From: JACKAL01 sp964400355
GTDB taxonomy: Bacteria > Bdellovibrionota > Bdellovibrionia > Bdellovibrionales > JAGQZY01
Reading direction: 5' to 3'
Assembly: GCA_964400355.1 (NCBI GenBank)
Contig: CAYNTO010000015.1
Span: 1 to 64,000 of the forward strand
DNA: 64,000 nt
Shown here: positions 16,113-25,551 of the stretch, one piece after another
Position numbering within the stretch: position 1 is the stretch's first letter
Layout: every line of letters begins with the position of its first letter
Position numbers and translations under genes: made by a program
Notes under the pieces: model-generated
Told to the model about the DNA's origin: nothing
The model's input: the letters and a program-made list of their open reading frames with translations, nothing else
Databases searched by the model: none

Positions 16113-17006
16113 TCAGTTCTTCCTGCTGTGGCCCGCCGCATGTTTAAACAGATGCATATTTCCATAAGGTCGCGGCGATAAAAACCGCGAACGATTAAAG
16201 GCATTGTTGGCGAAGGTCACTTTGAATTCTTTTGTTAAATCGTAATAGGAACCAGCACTACTTCTATACGGCGCCATATTCGCCGAAGGAAACCAGCGAA
16301 AATCCGTGGCTTTTCCTTTAGTGAAATAGCGCATGGTCAATGCGTAGGTGATGGACTGGATCGGAAAGTTGGCAACAGCTCCGAAGTTGTTGGTGGTGGT
16401 GAATGAGCGCGCGTCAAAGGCGCGAAAGCCTACAAGCCGCGTGTACATAAACGGCGCGTTCACAGGTGAGAGCTTCGTCCATCCTGCAGTGTAAACAGCG
16501 GGGCTCACGTCGATCGCCTCTTGATCGATGTAAATGGCACCCGACTGACGACTATCAATATCGTCCCAAGGCGTTTGGTAATACACGGCCGAACCGACCA
16601 ATTTGCTCCGGTTGTAATCGGAGTTCATGTCTTTGACGACCATGGCAACGAGATACGCACTGCTCTCCGCCACACCCGAAGTGAAATTACCGGTGTACAC
16701 ACAGCCAAGAGTGACATTGGCGGGAGTCGGCACACGCGCTGTATAGTTATTGGCAGCACCGCTCGAATTGTCCCCGCAGAAGTTCACGTTCACCGCTGTG
16801 CTCAGCGCCGCGCGAATGCCCATGATCGCAGAAACCATTTCTGTTTCTGCTTCGTACTGACGAACCATACGCGTGTAGGTTTCCATGGTCATTACGAATG
16901 CTAAAACCGCCACGCCGGAAACAATAATAGACACAGCCATGGCCACAACGAGTTCGATGAGGCTAAATCCTGATATGGATTTTAGTAATCGGGAAGAACG
17001 TACCAC
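16113..17006 (-). CDS. PilW-like prepilin with class III signal peptide
   Basis: The sequence GFSLIELVVAMAVSIIVSG is a textbook prepilin peptidase site plus the hydrophobic pilin helix. Starting at the GTG at 17006 gives a 13-residue leader and a protein of about 297 residues; a longer frame (to 17093) would overlap the thioesterase gene and give an unusually long leader. The remainder is beta-rich with two Cys. The length and partner gene suggest PilW, a minor pilin that primes type IV pili or a pseudopilus. No major pilin or ATPase gene is nearby. Confidence 0.78.
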   Translation of the reverse strand: MVRSSRLLKSISGFSLIELVVAMAVSIIVSGVAVLAFVMTMETYTRMVRQYEAETEMVSAIMGIRAALSTAVNVNFCGDNSSGAANNYTARVPTPANVTLGCVYTGNFTSGVAESSAYLVAMVVKDMNSDYNRSKLVGSAVYYQTPWDDIDSRQSGAIYIDQEAIDVSPAVYTAGWTKLSPVNAPFMYTRLVGFRAFDARSFTTTNNFGAVANFPIQSITYALTMRYFTKGKATDFRWFPSANMAPYRSSAGSYYDLTKEFKVTFANNAFNRSRFLSPRPYGNMHLFKHAAGHSRKN

Positions 17007-17016
17007 TACTTTGATT

Positions 17017-17496
17017 TTACTTGGTTTTCTGGCGTTTCTGCAAGCGCATGTTTCGTCTTGAGACAGCGGCCTCGTGACGGCGCTTATCCTCAACTGTCTC
17101 GAGGATGAGAGGCGCTACAGACGTAGGCTTACCATGAGAGTCTAAAGCAACGAAGGTGAGGTAGGCTGAGGCTGTATGAAACATCTCGCCCGTTTGCGGA
17201 TTCTCCGCATCGACCCTAACACCGATTTCCATAGATGTTGTACCGACTTGATTGACACTGGCTTTAAGATTTATAACCCATCCCGTGTACACAGGAGCGA
17301 CGAATCTGATCTCATCGATGTGAGCTGTAACTACAACTTTGCGCGAATGGCGTTGAGCACAAATAGCAGCGGCGATATCCACCCAGGACATCACCGTGCC
17401 ACCAAAAATGCTGCCGAGAGCATTGGTGTGCGATGGAAGCACAAGTTCTGTCATCACGACTTGCGACTCAGAAACTTTGCGCGCTTCCATCTTCAC
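17017..17496 (-). CDS. Hotdog-fold acyl-CoA thioesterase (YciA/BACH type)
   Basis: This 159-residue protein matches the cytosolic acyl-CoA thioesterase family. It has NALGSIFGGTVMSWVDIAAAICAQRHS, which carries the catalytic Asp and helix, then VTAHIDEIRFVAPVYTGWVI and the 'SMEIGVRV' strand. The basic C-terminal tail (KRQKTK) is typical of some members. The start may be GTG at 17496 or ATG at 17490. It sits ten bases upstream of the PilW-like gene and nine bases downstream of the LuxR-type gene, so the three read as one transcript although their roles differ. Confidence 0.9.
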   Translation of the reverse strand: MKMEARKVSESQVVMTELVLPSHTNALGSIFGGTVMSWVDIAAAICAQRHSRKVVVTAHIDEIRFVAPVYTGWVINLKASVNQVGTTSMEIGVRVDAENPQTGEMFHTASAYLTFVALDSHGKPTSVAPLILETVEDKRRHEAAVSRRNMRLQKRQKTK

Positions 17497-17505
17497 ATTA
17501 AACTA

Positions 17506-17835
17506 CTAACCCTTGTAACCGGCGATTGGAGAATTGCCGAGCGGGATGGTATCGATTTCGGAGGAGTTGCCGGCACCTGCAGACGTTTGAATGCCTGTTT
17601 GGTTGCCAGTAGTGCTTTCTACGAAGCTCATGTGTGGCAAACACCATACGATAAGTTGTGCGCGAGACTTCACGCTCATCTTTTTGTAGATATTTGTTAA
17701 GTGAAACTTTACCGTCTTTTCGGTAACGAATAATTGATTCGCAACTTCCTTGTTGGAAAGCCCTTTTGAAACGAGTTCCGCGACTTCCGCTTCACGGTTT
17801 GACAAACCTTTTTGTATAAGGACATCTCTGAGCAT
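17506..17835 (-). CDS. Short LuxR/GerE-type transcriptional regulator
   Basis: The 109-residue protein is little more than a GerE helix-turn-helix domain (about 10-70): LSNREAEVAELVSKGLSNKEVANQLFVTEKTVKFH is textbook. The tail of about 40 residues is Gly/Thr/Ser-rich with no sensor or receiver domain. GGAGGGAG sits ahead of the ATG with good spacing. Stand-alone GerE proteins occur in Bdellovibrio-like genomes. The leader has a seven-base inverted repeat that could be its own operator. Confidence 0.88.
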   Translation of the reverse strand: MLRDVLIQKGLSNREAEVAELVSKGLSNKEVANQLFVTEKTVKFHLTNIYKKMSVKSRAQLIVWCLPHMSFVESTTGNQTGIQTSAGAGNSSEIDTIPLGNSPIAGYKG

Positions 17836-18187
17836 CCTTGCTCCCTCCGTTAAAATTGTTTCGATTTCTCGTGGTGAGTACTCATCCCTTGTGCACTCAC
17901 CTCTATTAAAGTCTTACAATTCTAGAAATATTTATCAAGCACCAAAAAATGAAACTAGACTCACTTGGTCAAAGCGCTGCAATCTCAGCAGGTTAGCAAC
18001 ACGTTTTCCTTTTTTGCAAATCCCGTGTCCCCTGCGACCACAGCGGAAAAGACCAGATTTTGGGCCAAACAAATTTACTGCTTTGGTCGGCCTCGCCAGC
18101 CTTTTCATCCAGGCTTTTAATCCACCTTTAGACCCGAAAATCCATTTAAGATTTTAGGAAAATTTGCGCAATTCCCCACTTGGATAC
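17836..18187. other. 352-bp intergenic region upstream of the LuxR-type gene
   Basis: This stretch separates the end of glnD from the start of the LuxR-type gene, both on the minus strand. It should hold the promoter of the LuxR/thioesterase/pilin transcript. I see an inverted repeat near the LuxR start but no tRNA, no small ORF with a ribosome site and no terminator for glnD. The part from 17902 to 18187 is otherwise featureless to me. Confidence 0.5.
17873..17901. promoter_or_regulatory. Inverted repeat in the LuxR-type gene leader
   Basis: GGTGAGT at 17873-17879 and ACTCACC at 17895-17901 are perfect complements separated by 15 bases. The element starts about 38 bp upstream of the LuxR-type start codon. 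Its size and symmetry fit a dimer binding site such as an autoregulatory operator, but there is no direct proof. Confidence 0.4.
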
Positions 18188-20467
18188 TCACACCTTGGTG
18201 GCGTCGAGTTCAGAGACCATCAAGCGATCCTTGAACTTTTTGAGCACGTCCACAGCCGTGGCGTGTGGCAGTGGACTCACCGCAAAGATATCCTCTATCT
18301 GCCGGCCCCATGTGTGAATTTTCGCCCAATGAATCTGCATTCCCGACGAGTGAAGCGCCTCTGCCGCCGCCAGCAATACACCTTTTTTATCAAGTCCACG
18401 GAACGAGTACACCCACTCGCTGCCCGACTCGGAAACCAGTGCCACATCTAAGAATCGCACATCGGGGGTTTTCATATTTTTGGTCGGTCGCTCGAGCATT
18501 TTATGCACGGCCGCAAGCTTCATGGCCGTGCGCACCTGGAACCAATCGTAAACACCAAAACCATCTATGGTTTGCACGTAGGCGTGGTCGATCACCATTC
18601 CCGACTGCCACAATCGGGTGACATATTCCAAGAATAATCCTTCGCGGTCCTGGGGATCGAAAAACCGCACCCAAAAACCACCGACACTTTTTATCACCGC
18701 AACACTTGGTTCTTTTGCCGAACGTAAACTTTTTAGATCCTTTACCAAGGCGGCGGTAGATACCGAGTTGATCAACCCGCTGTCGAGTTTTTCAAGAAGT
18801 GCCTGCGAAATCTTATGTTTCGCAAATAGAGTTTTTAACTCCAAGCGACGCTCGCTCTGCGGAGTTTCCATGGCTTCAACAAGCCCACTTAAAAGCTTTT
18901 CCTTCCATGCTGTCCACGCATCCGGGTTGGTCGCTTGAATATCTGCAGCGGTAAAGAGCGCAAGTCGACGTAGCCGTTCGCCGTGAGCGAAGCGATCCAC
19001 CAGCAGGCGCCACACCTCTGGAGAGTGCGGATCCTGCCGAAATGCCGCAGTCGAAAGGAGGAGATGCTGCTCCACCATCCACGACACTTCGGTCATTAAA
19101 TTTCTAGCGAGCCCCAGCTTTTCGAAATCTTTCTCGACGATGTTCTTGCCTTCAAGCGAATGGTCTTTGGCGCGCCCCTTACCCATGTCATGATAGAGCG
19201 CCGTCCACAGTAAAACCTGCCAATCGAAATCATTAAAATTTTTGGTGAGCGCTTTGAGCTTTCCCAAGCCTTTGGGTTTTTTGTAAAACTCACGCACCTT
19301 GCGCACCGCCTGAAGAATATGGGCATCCACAGTAAAACGGTGGTATTGATCGTGCTGAACCACACCCTCAATTTTTTTAAACTCCGGGAGAATTTTTGAA
19401 ACACTCCGCGAACGAAACAATGCCGCGATGGTGGTATCGCTCGAGGCCATGGACATAATGTTTTTAAATTCCTTGTTATAGGCCAGATCCTTAGACTTTT
19501 TAAACTGAGTGGCGGCAAACTGGGTGGTTAGATTCGGATGAGTTTTGAGAGCCTTAAATAGAGCTTTTGAATTTTGGAATGTGGGCGCCTCAAACACCTT
19601 GCCGCGTGTGCACACTTCAAAGATCAAATCGCAGTAAAAACTCACTTTAAATAGTATCTTTTGCAGCTCGCGCATAAACTCCGCCGAACTGGGATAACCA
19701 AACCACTGAGCAAGATCCTTTTGCGACTGCGCCACCAACACATCCGAGTATCCGAGCAAATGGAGCTTTTGACGAATGGTTATCAGATACCCTTTGATCA
19801 ACTTGAGCGACTCGACAGTCGCCTCAAGAGGTCCCAATAGTTCGCTGTACCACTCGGCGATCATGAGCGCTTGCTGGATGTCGCGCAGACCTCCGGGACC
19901 AAATTTGATCTGCGGCTCGAGGTAATTAGCGATAGAGTCGTAGCGGTGATTGCGTTTTTTTCGCTCTTTTTCGAACTCGCGCAACAGCGTTTTGCGAAAG
20001 CTTTTGCGCTTGCTCAAAATTTTTTGTTTTTGCTCGGCGAGCGCTTCGCCGGCCTCGCGCGTGAACGGCTGTCCCGCAAAGAGCGCATTGACCTCAAAAA
20101 TATTTGAACCCTCAGCCCAATCCTGTTTATTTTTGGCAAAACGGTATTTGAGTTCAATATTGCTCGTTTTGAGTTCTTCGAGAAGGGCCGTGACATCGGC
20201 CTCGCTTCCACAAAACACCACATCCAGATCCGATGCAGGAGCCAACTCTCCCCGCCCCCACGTCCCAATAGCAATGGGTTGAGCCTTTAACCAATGGGGA
20301 AGCTGGCGTAACTGTGCTTCTATATTTACCGAAAGCCAGGTCGAAAAATCGTGTGCTGGAAAATTTTGTCCCGCCCACATGTCGTCGGTGGGCAGTTCCA
20401 ATGGTGGGAGCAAAAGCGAAGACGCTTTTTCTAGATCCGCACGACTCAGGAAAGTTCTTGTTGCCAC
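18188..20467 (-). CDS. glnD: Bifunctional [protein-PII] uridylyltransferase/uridylyl-removing enzyme
   Basis: GlnD senses glutamine and uridylylates or deuridylylates PII, controlling nitrogen assimilation. The 759-residue protein has the nucleotidyltransferase motif GTWGRGELAPASDLDVVF (Asp pair at 80/82), the GlnD linker domain with KFGPGGLRDIQ, an HD domain with LYHDMGKGRAKDHS near 425, and two C-terminal ACT domains (the second from about 685). It is shorter than the roughly 890 residues of E. coli GlnD, mainly at the N-terminus and in the linkers. The GTG start lies inside the end of mutS (22-bp overlap). No PII gene is in the window. Confidence 0.93.
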   Translation of the reverse strand: MATRTFLSRADLEKASSLLLPPLELPTDDMWAGQNFPAHDFSTWLSVNIEAQLRQLPHWLKAQPIAIGTWGRGELAPASDLDVVFCGSEADVTALLEELKTSNIELKYRFAKNKQDWAEGSNIFEVNALFAGQPFTREAGEALAEQKQKILSKRKSFRKTLLREFEKERKKRNHRYDSIANYLEPQIKFGPGGLRDIQQALMIAEWYSELLGPLEATVESLKLIKGYLITIRQKLHLLGYSDVLVAQSQKDLAQWFGYPSSAEFMRELQKILFKVSFYCDLIFEVCTRGKVFEAPTFQNSKALFKALKTHPNLTTQFAATQFKKSKDLAYNKEFKNIMSMASSDTTIAALFRSRSVSKILPEFKKIEGVVQHDQYHRFTVDAHILQAVRKVREFYKKPKGLGKLKALTKNFNDFDWQVLLWTALYHDMGKGRAKDHSLEGKNIVEKDFEKLGLARNLMTEVSWMVEQHLLLSTAAFRQDPHSPEVWRLLVDRFAHGERLRRLALFTAADIQATNPDAWTAWKEKLLSGLVEAMETPQSERRLELKTLFAKHKISQALLEKLDSGLINSVSTAALVKDLKSLRSAKEPSVAVIKSVGGFWVRFFDPQDREGLFLEYVTRLWQSGMVIDHAYVQTIDGFGVYDWFQVRTAMKLAAVHKMLERPTKNMKTPDVRFLDVALVSESGSEWVYSFRGLDKKGVLLAAAEALHSSGMQIHWAKIHTWGRQIEDIFAVSPLPHATAVDVLKKFKDRLMVSELDATKV

Positions 20468-22971
20468 TGAGCTATCTTATTCAATGCCTCAAGCGGAGTC
20501 ATGCCCTGAATCGAAAAACTTTTAAGCTCCACGAGCAGCTCTCGGTGCCGCTCGGGCACGTCCGCTTTGGCGTCTTCGATCTCCTCGGCCATGGACTGCG
20601 CCCAAAGATCCAGCTGGCCGGAATCCACCGTGGAGGCACCATTCTCAAGACTGTTTAAGAGCTTCTCTGCGCGGAGTGTGACTTCTTTAGGCAGACCCGC
20701 GAGTTTTGCCACCTGCACACCGTAAGACTTTCCTGCCGCACCCATCGTCAACGTGTACAAAAAACGCAACTGTTCGCGATCCTGGGCGATGGACATGTGC
20801 GCATTGTGAATGGTCGGCGTGTTTTTCGCCAAATGGGTCAGTTCGTGATAGTGGGTGGCGAATAAAACCATCGGGCGTTTTTTTTGCGTCAGATATTCGA
20901 GGATCGACTGAGCCAGACTCAAGCCGTCGTAGGTCGAAGTGCCACGCCCCACCTCATCAAGCACCACCAATGAATTTTCGGTGGATTCTCGAACCATCAC
21001 GGCCGTTTCCTTCATTTCTACCATAAACGTGGAAAGCCCTTCGGTGAGAGAATCGCTGGCGCCAATACGTGTGAAGATGCGATCAAATAATGGGACGCGC
21101 GCCTGGCGCGCCGGAACAAATGATCCCACTTGCGCCATTAGCGCAATCACCGCCACCTGGCGCATGAGCGTGCTCTTGCCGGCCATGTTTGGCCCTGTGA
21201 GAAGCAAACACTCTGATTTTTTGAGAATAAAATCATTGGCTACAAAGGGTGTGGTGCGCTCCACAACCGGATGGCGACAGGCCAAAAGCTCGATATGGCC
21301 ATCGCTGGTGAACTGCGGCCGCGTGTAGTTGCGCTCGATGGCAATCCATGCGAGCGCCGTGAGTGTATCCACCTCACTTATAAAAAAGGCCAATTTTAAA
21401 AACCACTGCGCTTCGGAGAGGAGACGCGTTTTAAGATCATTGTATATTTCCATCTCCAGTTCCGCTCGCCGCGTTTTTGCGGTGATCACCTTGCGTTCGA
21501 GCTCCACCAGTTCGTCGGTGGTGTAGCGTTCCGCATTGGCGAGCGTTTGTTTGCGCTGGTAGCGAGCCAGTGGAACTTTTTGAGTGTGGGTGTTGGTGAC
21601 CTCAATGTAATAGCCGAAAACATTGTTGTAGCGGATTTTGAGACTGCTGATTTGCGTGAGCTCACGTTCGCGGGCCTCGAGCTCGAGCACGCGCTTTTGA
21701 CTATTGGTCGAAAGATCGATCAGTTCGTCCAAATCCCGCGATACGGATTTTTTAACAAATCCACCGTCGCGAAAGTTTTGCGGCACTTCGGCCTCTATGG
21801 TCCGTTCAATTTCATTTTTCCAAAAACGCACGCGTTCAATATCCTCCGCTCGGTGCGGATAAAATTGAAGAATGCCTTCAAGGTATTCGAGCTGACTCTG
21901 TAGCGTGAGAAAATCTCTCGGGTGGGTGTTGGGATGGGAGATCTTCCCGATCTTTCGTTCCAGATCGCCTATGCCGCGCAGAAGTCCGCGAATCTGTTTG
22001 AGTCCCCCGGCGTTTTGGATCCACAGGTCGATAATGTCTAAACGTTTGTGTATTTGCGCTTCGCTGGCGAGCGGAAATGTAAGCCAACCGCGCAACAGTC
22101 GGCTCCCACCCGCGGTGGCGCAAGCATTCATCTCGTAAAAGAGCGAACCTTTGAGATCCCCGCTGTAGGTTTTAAAAATTTCCAGGTGTCGAAACACATC
22201 CTGACCCACTGTCATGCGGTCGCGGAATTCGCGCTCTTCGAGCGGCAGGAGTGTTTTGCAAATGTCGCTCCCTTGCATGGCCTGTGCGTAACTCACCAGA
22301 CGCTGTACACTTTCGGGGCCGGCGTAGTTGGTGTCGAGTGCCGTGTGCACCGTGTGGACCATGCCGTGAGTGCCAACTGGAGATGCCGAAATCGCGAGGT
22401 TTGACGCCTCCGCGGACGTCTTCAGTGGCTCGGCGGGGCCCGCACTCAAGATCATCTCTACTGGCGCGAGCGCGCCCAAAATTTTACTGGCGTCCGATTC
22501 GCTTTTCACTTTGTAATAAAAAATCTCGCCGGTCGTAGGCTCCAAAAATGCGAGAGTCTGGGCATCGCGGCTACAAATGTAATTGGACACAGCGGAATCG
22601 AGGGTGTCGGGATCGTAGACCATGCCAGGAGTGAGGATGCGAGTGACCGCGCGTTTCACAAGCCCCTTGGCCTGTGATGCCTCCTCAATTTGATCGCAAA
22701 TTGCAATCTTGTAACCCAGCGACAGGAGCTTATTGATCGGAGTTGCAATACTGTGGTGGGGCACTCCACACATCGGAGTGGAGTCGCCCGATTTTTTATT
22801 CCGTGATGTGAGGGTGATTCCTAGAATCGGCGCTGCAATCTGCGCGTCTTCGCAAAAGATTTCAAAGAAATCGCCCATGCGGAAAAGTAGAATTTTATCC
22901 TGATGAGCCGCTTTGATATCCCAGTACTGTTGCATGAGCGGCGTGAGCTCTTTGCGCTTTTCTGTCCCCAT
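20446..22971 (-). CDS. mutS: DNA mismatch repair protein MutS
   Basis: MutS recognises mismatches and recruits MutL. This 841-residue protein has the mismatch-binding domain with the Phe-x-Glu motif in GDFFEIF (about residue 35), the connector and lever domains, and the ATPase with Walker A TGPNMAGKSTLMRQ near 600 and the DEVGRGTSTYDG signature. The length is normal. The end overlaps glnD by 22 bp in another frame. The start region carries a small inverted repeat (CCCCAT/ATGGGG), and no clear ribosome site is seen, so the start could be revised slightly. Confidence 0.96.
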   Translation of the reverse strand: MGTEKRKELTPLMQQYWDIKAAHQDKILLFRMGDFFEIFCEDAQIAAPILGITLTSRNKKSGDSTPMCGVPHHSIATPINKLLSLGYKIAICDQIEEASQAKGLVKRAVTRILTPGMVYDPDTLDSAVSNYICSRDAQTLAFLEPTTGEIFYYKVKSESDASKILGALAPVEMILSAGPAEPLKTSAEASNLAISASPVGTHGMVHTVHTALDTNYAGPESVQRLVSYAQAMQGSDICKTLLPLEEREFRDRMTVGQDVFRHLEIFKTYSGDLKGSLFYEMNACATAGGSRLLRGWLTFPLASEAQIHKRLDIIDLWIQNAGGLKQIRGLLRGIGDLERKIGKISHPNTHPRDFLTLQSQLEYLEGILQFYPHRAEDIERVRFWKNEIERTIEAEVPQNFRDGGFVKKSVSRDLDELIDLSTNSQKRVLELEARERELTQISSLKIRYNNVFGYYIEVTNTHTQKVPLARYQRKQTLANAERYTTDELVELERKVITAKTRRAELEMEIYNDLKTRLLSEAQWFLKLAFFISEVDTLTALAWIAIERNYTRPQFTSDGHIELLACRHPVVERTTPFVANDFILKKSECLLLTGPNMAGKSTLMRQVAVIALMAQVGSFVPARQARVPLFDRIFTRIGASDSLTEGLSTFMVEMKETAVMVRESTENSLVVLDEVGRGTSTYDGLSLAQSILEYLTQKKRPMVLFATHYHELTHLAKNTPTIHNAHMSIAQDREQLRFLYTLTMGAAGKSYGVQVAKLAGLPKEVTLRAEKLLNSLENGASTVDSGQLDLWAQSMAEEIEDAKADVPERHRELLVELKSFSIQGMTPLEALNKIAQWQQELS

Positions 22972-23197
22972 GACATGGGGGTATTAGATCCCCCCATACG
23001 GGTCAAGACCAATCCCCCAGATGCTCTAAATTTGAGCATTTACCATGCCACTCACGAGGAGACCCAGATTGGAATCAACAGAAATTAGTCGTACCTAAAA
23101 AGCTTACACCTTTGGGGAGCGCCCATTTAATAAATACCCCCTCTATAGTATTTTCAGCGTTCTTTTAAAAAAAGACGTGTCAATATCAGGAGCATTC

Positions 23198-25531
23198 ATG
23201 AAAGTTGTACTTAAAGGTTTACTTGTTGGTGTCCTCTCGGCCATTGGTGTTTTCCCCACCGCACATGCCGCCAGTGTGGAAGCCGTTCAACTGGATTACC
23301 TGTCCCCCGATGCGTCCCTCAATTGCAATCGCATTTTTTTTACCAGCAGTCAGCAATTCAAAGGTGTGGTGTATGCGGTGCCGATTGTCGTGCCCGAGAT
23401 CAACGAAAATAACGAAGAGGTGGGATCCGTCGTTCCCAATCACAATGCGCCCGAGGGGAGCGATAAAAAATATCTGTTCAAGTTCAATATTTTTTTCCCG
23501 CGTGATGAGATGAGCATGAAGGACAAGCTCGCACCTTTTGATGCCTCGCGCGCCCAATCGTGCACGTTTGCTGCAGTTAAAAACTCGTACAACAAAAATC
23601 ATCCCGACTCTCCCATCGAGACCATCACCGACATGCCATTGACATCGTTTGAAGTCACAGTGCCCGACTATGCCGCAGAGACTGTAAAAATTGGCAAAGA
23701 TGCCGACGTCACCACCTATGCCGACCAATCCTTCACCATCGCACTTCCCATCACCGAAAAAGAAAAGATCTCCCTCTTCGAAGCTTTGAGCAATGATCAA
23801 AGCGTTCAAGCAAAAATCAAAATGAAGTTCAAAGGCCGTAGCCGCGATGGTTCGATCAAAATTGAATTCAGCACCTCAGAGCTTGCGATGAACTTCAAAC
23901 TCGCCGCCAGCGGCGCAAAGATGATGACTCGCGCAGAAATCAACGCCGCCATTAAAGTGGCTATTTCTAAAACTCAAATCAACATTCAAACGCAAAGCAG
24001 TTCGGAAGAATTCTTTCAAAAGGCCGCTGAAGAAGTATTGAACAAGGTGATTTCACAAATCGATCTGCAATCCAAATCGATCACCGATTCTAGCGACAAC
24101 TCCTCAGACGACAAAACGGGTAGCGACGACGAAAAAATAAGCGTGGAGATCGTAGCGAACCTCCTCGCTAAGGTGGACAATCGCAACATTCAAATGGACA
24201 ACACCACAGCACCCGAGGAGGCCACGATCGACGTGATGATGTCGCTGAAGCCGCGCATGGAGGATCCCAGTGTGATGCTGGTGCGCGTGGCCGCAGGCGA
24301 GGAAGAGGGTTCACTGAGTACGACCATCGACAAAGACCACACCATCCGCATTATTCCGGCGTTTGGCACATTGCTTCGCTACGGCCACAAAGAGTACGAA
24401 ACGTACCTCAATAAAGAGCAACTCACCGAAAAACGCTATTCAAATTTTATGTCGGCACTCACTACTGACTCCAACTTCACCATCCGGGATATCGATCGCA
24501 ATGGAACGACCTTGGCGGTTGGCAGCTGGGGCTGGAAAAGCGTGCGCTATTGGTTCACCGAGTATGTTTGGAAGCGCGTGGAGTCTTGGCCAGAGCTTAT
24601 CGGCAATCAAGTGGTTAAGGCCAACACAGATTTCGACGAATTCTCACGCTACCCCATTTGCGTGACATTCACCAACATCGGCCAGCAGCGAAAAATGATT
24701 CCACTTTATAAGCTTGTAGGAAATAACGAATACTTTCATGGTCGCTACGATGAGTTCACGGGGGAGATTGTCCTTACAGCTAAAAAAGATTTGGGCATGA
24801 TGATGTTTCGATCGCGCTTTTTATTGGGCGACAACAACGACGCCAACGACCTCGAACTCACTGGCCGCGACCGCGAAATGCTCGCGTCCTGCCTGGGTCA
24901 AGTGGCCAACCGGGAGAACTCTGCTCAAGTTGCAAAGGACACCGGAGCGTTTGCTCGTCTCGGTTCTACAGAGTTGCGCAACAGTTACAATGAAAAGCAG
25001 TGGGACTACCAAAAAACCTCGATTGACGCCGAAGTTATCTACGAGATCCAACGCGGATGGGGCAGCGTGAGCTACGAAGAAGAATATGTGTCTTTGAGCT
25101 GCTCGAGGCTTGACCCCGCAAATAAGAACAACCATACCAATTATCCGCAGTGCTTCGATAAAAACAAAAAGCTTCTCACCTGTGCGAGCGCCAATGTCAG
25201 TAAGAACCGCTCCCGGAACCATCCACCCTCGGTTCCCGGTTGCCTGGACAAGGACAACAAAGTTATCGAACAAGTTCTGCCGCTCACCTTTCCTTCTAAA
25301 GAACAGTATGTTCTCGCCGATCAGTCTCCGTTTCGCAAAGAAGTGATTAGGAAAGACCGCAAAGCATATTTGGTAAAACAGGTGGTGTACTATTCGGTGA
25401 GTCGCCCAGTGGTGGATCAAGACGAATTAAAGATGATCCATCAGATCGGTGTGGTGCACGTTGAGGCACCGCGAGGTGCGATCAACGATCCAGCCATGGT
25501 GCCTGAACCGCTACAAGATTCGGGTTATTGA
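23198..25531 (+). CDS. Large exported protein of unknown function
   Basis: The 777-residue protein starts at an ATG with AGGAG six bases upstream and has a signal peptide ending at PTAHA. The mature part has no membrane helix. An Asp/Ser-rich stretch (SSDNSSDDKTGSDDEK) at roughly 300-320 separates two large domains. The C-terminal quarter holds several Cys, arranged as CSR, PQCFDK, LLTC, VPGCLDK, with a repeated 'CxDKxxK' element. I do not recognise a family. It is convergent with the two paralogous secreted proteins downstream, and a TATAGT box at 23144 may be its -10. Confidence 0.7.
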   Translation: MKVVLKGLLVGVLSAIGVFPTAHAASVEAVQLDYLSPDASLNCNRIFFTSSQQFKGVVYAVPIVVPEINENNEEVGSVVPNHNAPEGSDKKYLFKFNIFFPRDEMSMKDKLAPFDASRAQSCTFAAVKNSYNKNHPDSPIETITDMPLTSFEVTVPDYAAETVKIGKDADVTTYADQSFTIALPITEKEKISLFEALSNDQSVQAKIKMKFKGRSRDGSIKIEFSTSELAMNFKLAASGAKMMTRAEINAAIKVAISKTQINIQTQSSSEEFFQKAAEEVLNKVISQIDLQSKSITDSSDNSSDDKTGSDDEKISVEIVANLLAKVDNRNIQMDNTTAPEEATIDVMMSLKPRMEDPSVMLVRVAAGEEEGSLSTTIDKDHTIRIIPAFGTLLRYGHKEYETYLNKEQLTEKRYSNFMSALTTDSNFTIRDIDRNGTTLAVGSWGWKSVRYWFTEYVWKRVESWPELIGNQVVKANTDFDEFSRYPICVTFTNIGQQRKMIPLYKLVGNNEYFHGRYDEFTGEIVLTAKKDLGMMMFRSRFLLGDNNDANDLELTGRDREMLASCLGQVANRENSAQVAKDTGAFARLGSTELRNSYNEKQWDYQKTSIDAEVIYEIQRGWGSVSYEEEYVSLSCSRLDPANKNNHTNYPQCFDKNKKLLTCASANVSKNRSRNHPPSVPGCLDKDNKVIEQVLPLTFPSKEQYVLADQSPFRKEVIRKDRKAYLVKQVVYYSVSRPVVDQDELKMIHQIGVVHVEAPRGAINDPAMVPEPLQDSGY

Positions 25532-25551
25532 TGTCTTGCGGGTGTTCGTCG

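Noticed and set aside
23044..23097. 17-codon plus-strand frame upstream of the 777-residue protein
   Set aside because: Starts without a Shine-Dalgarno site and shows no leader-peptide features.
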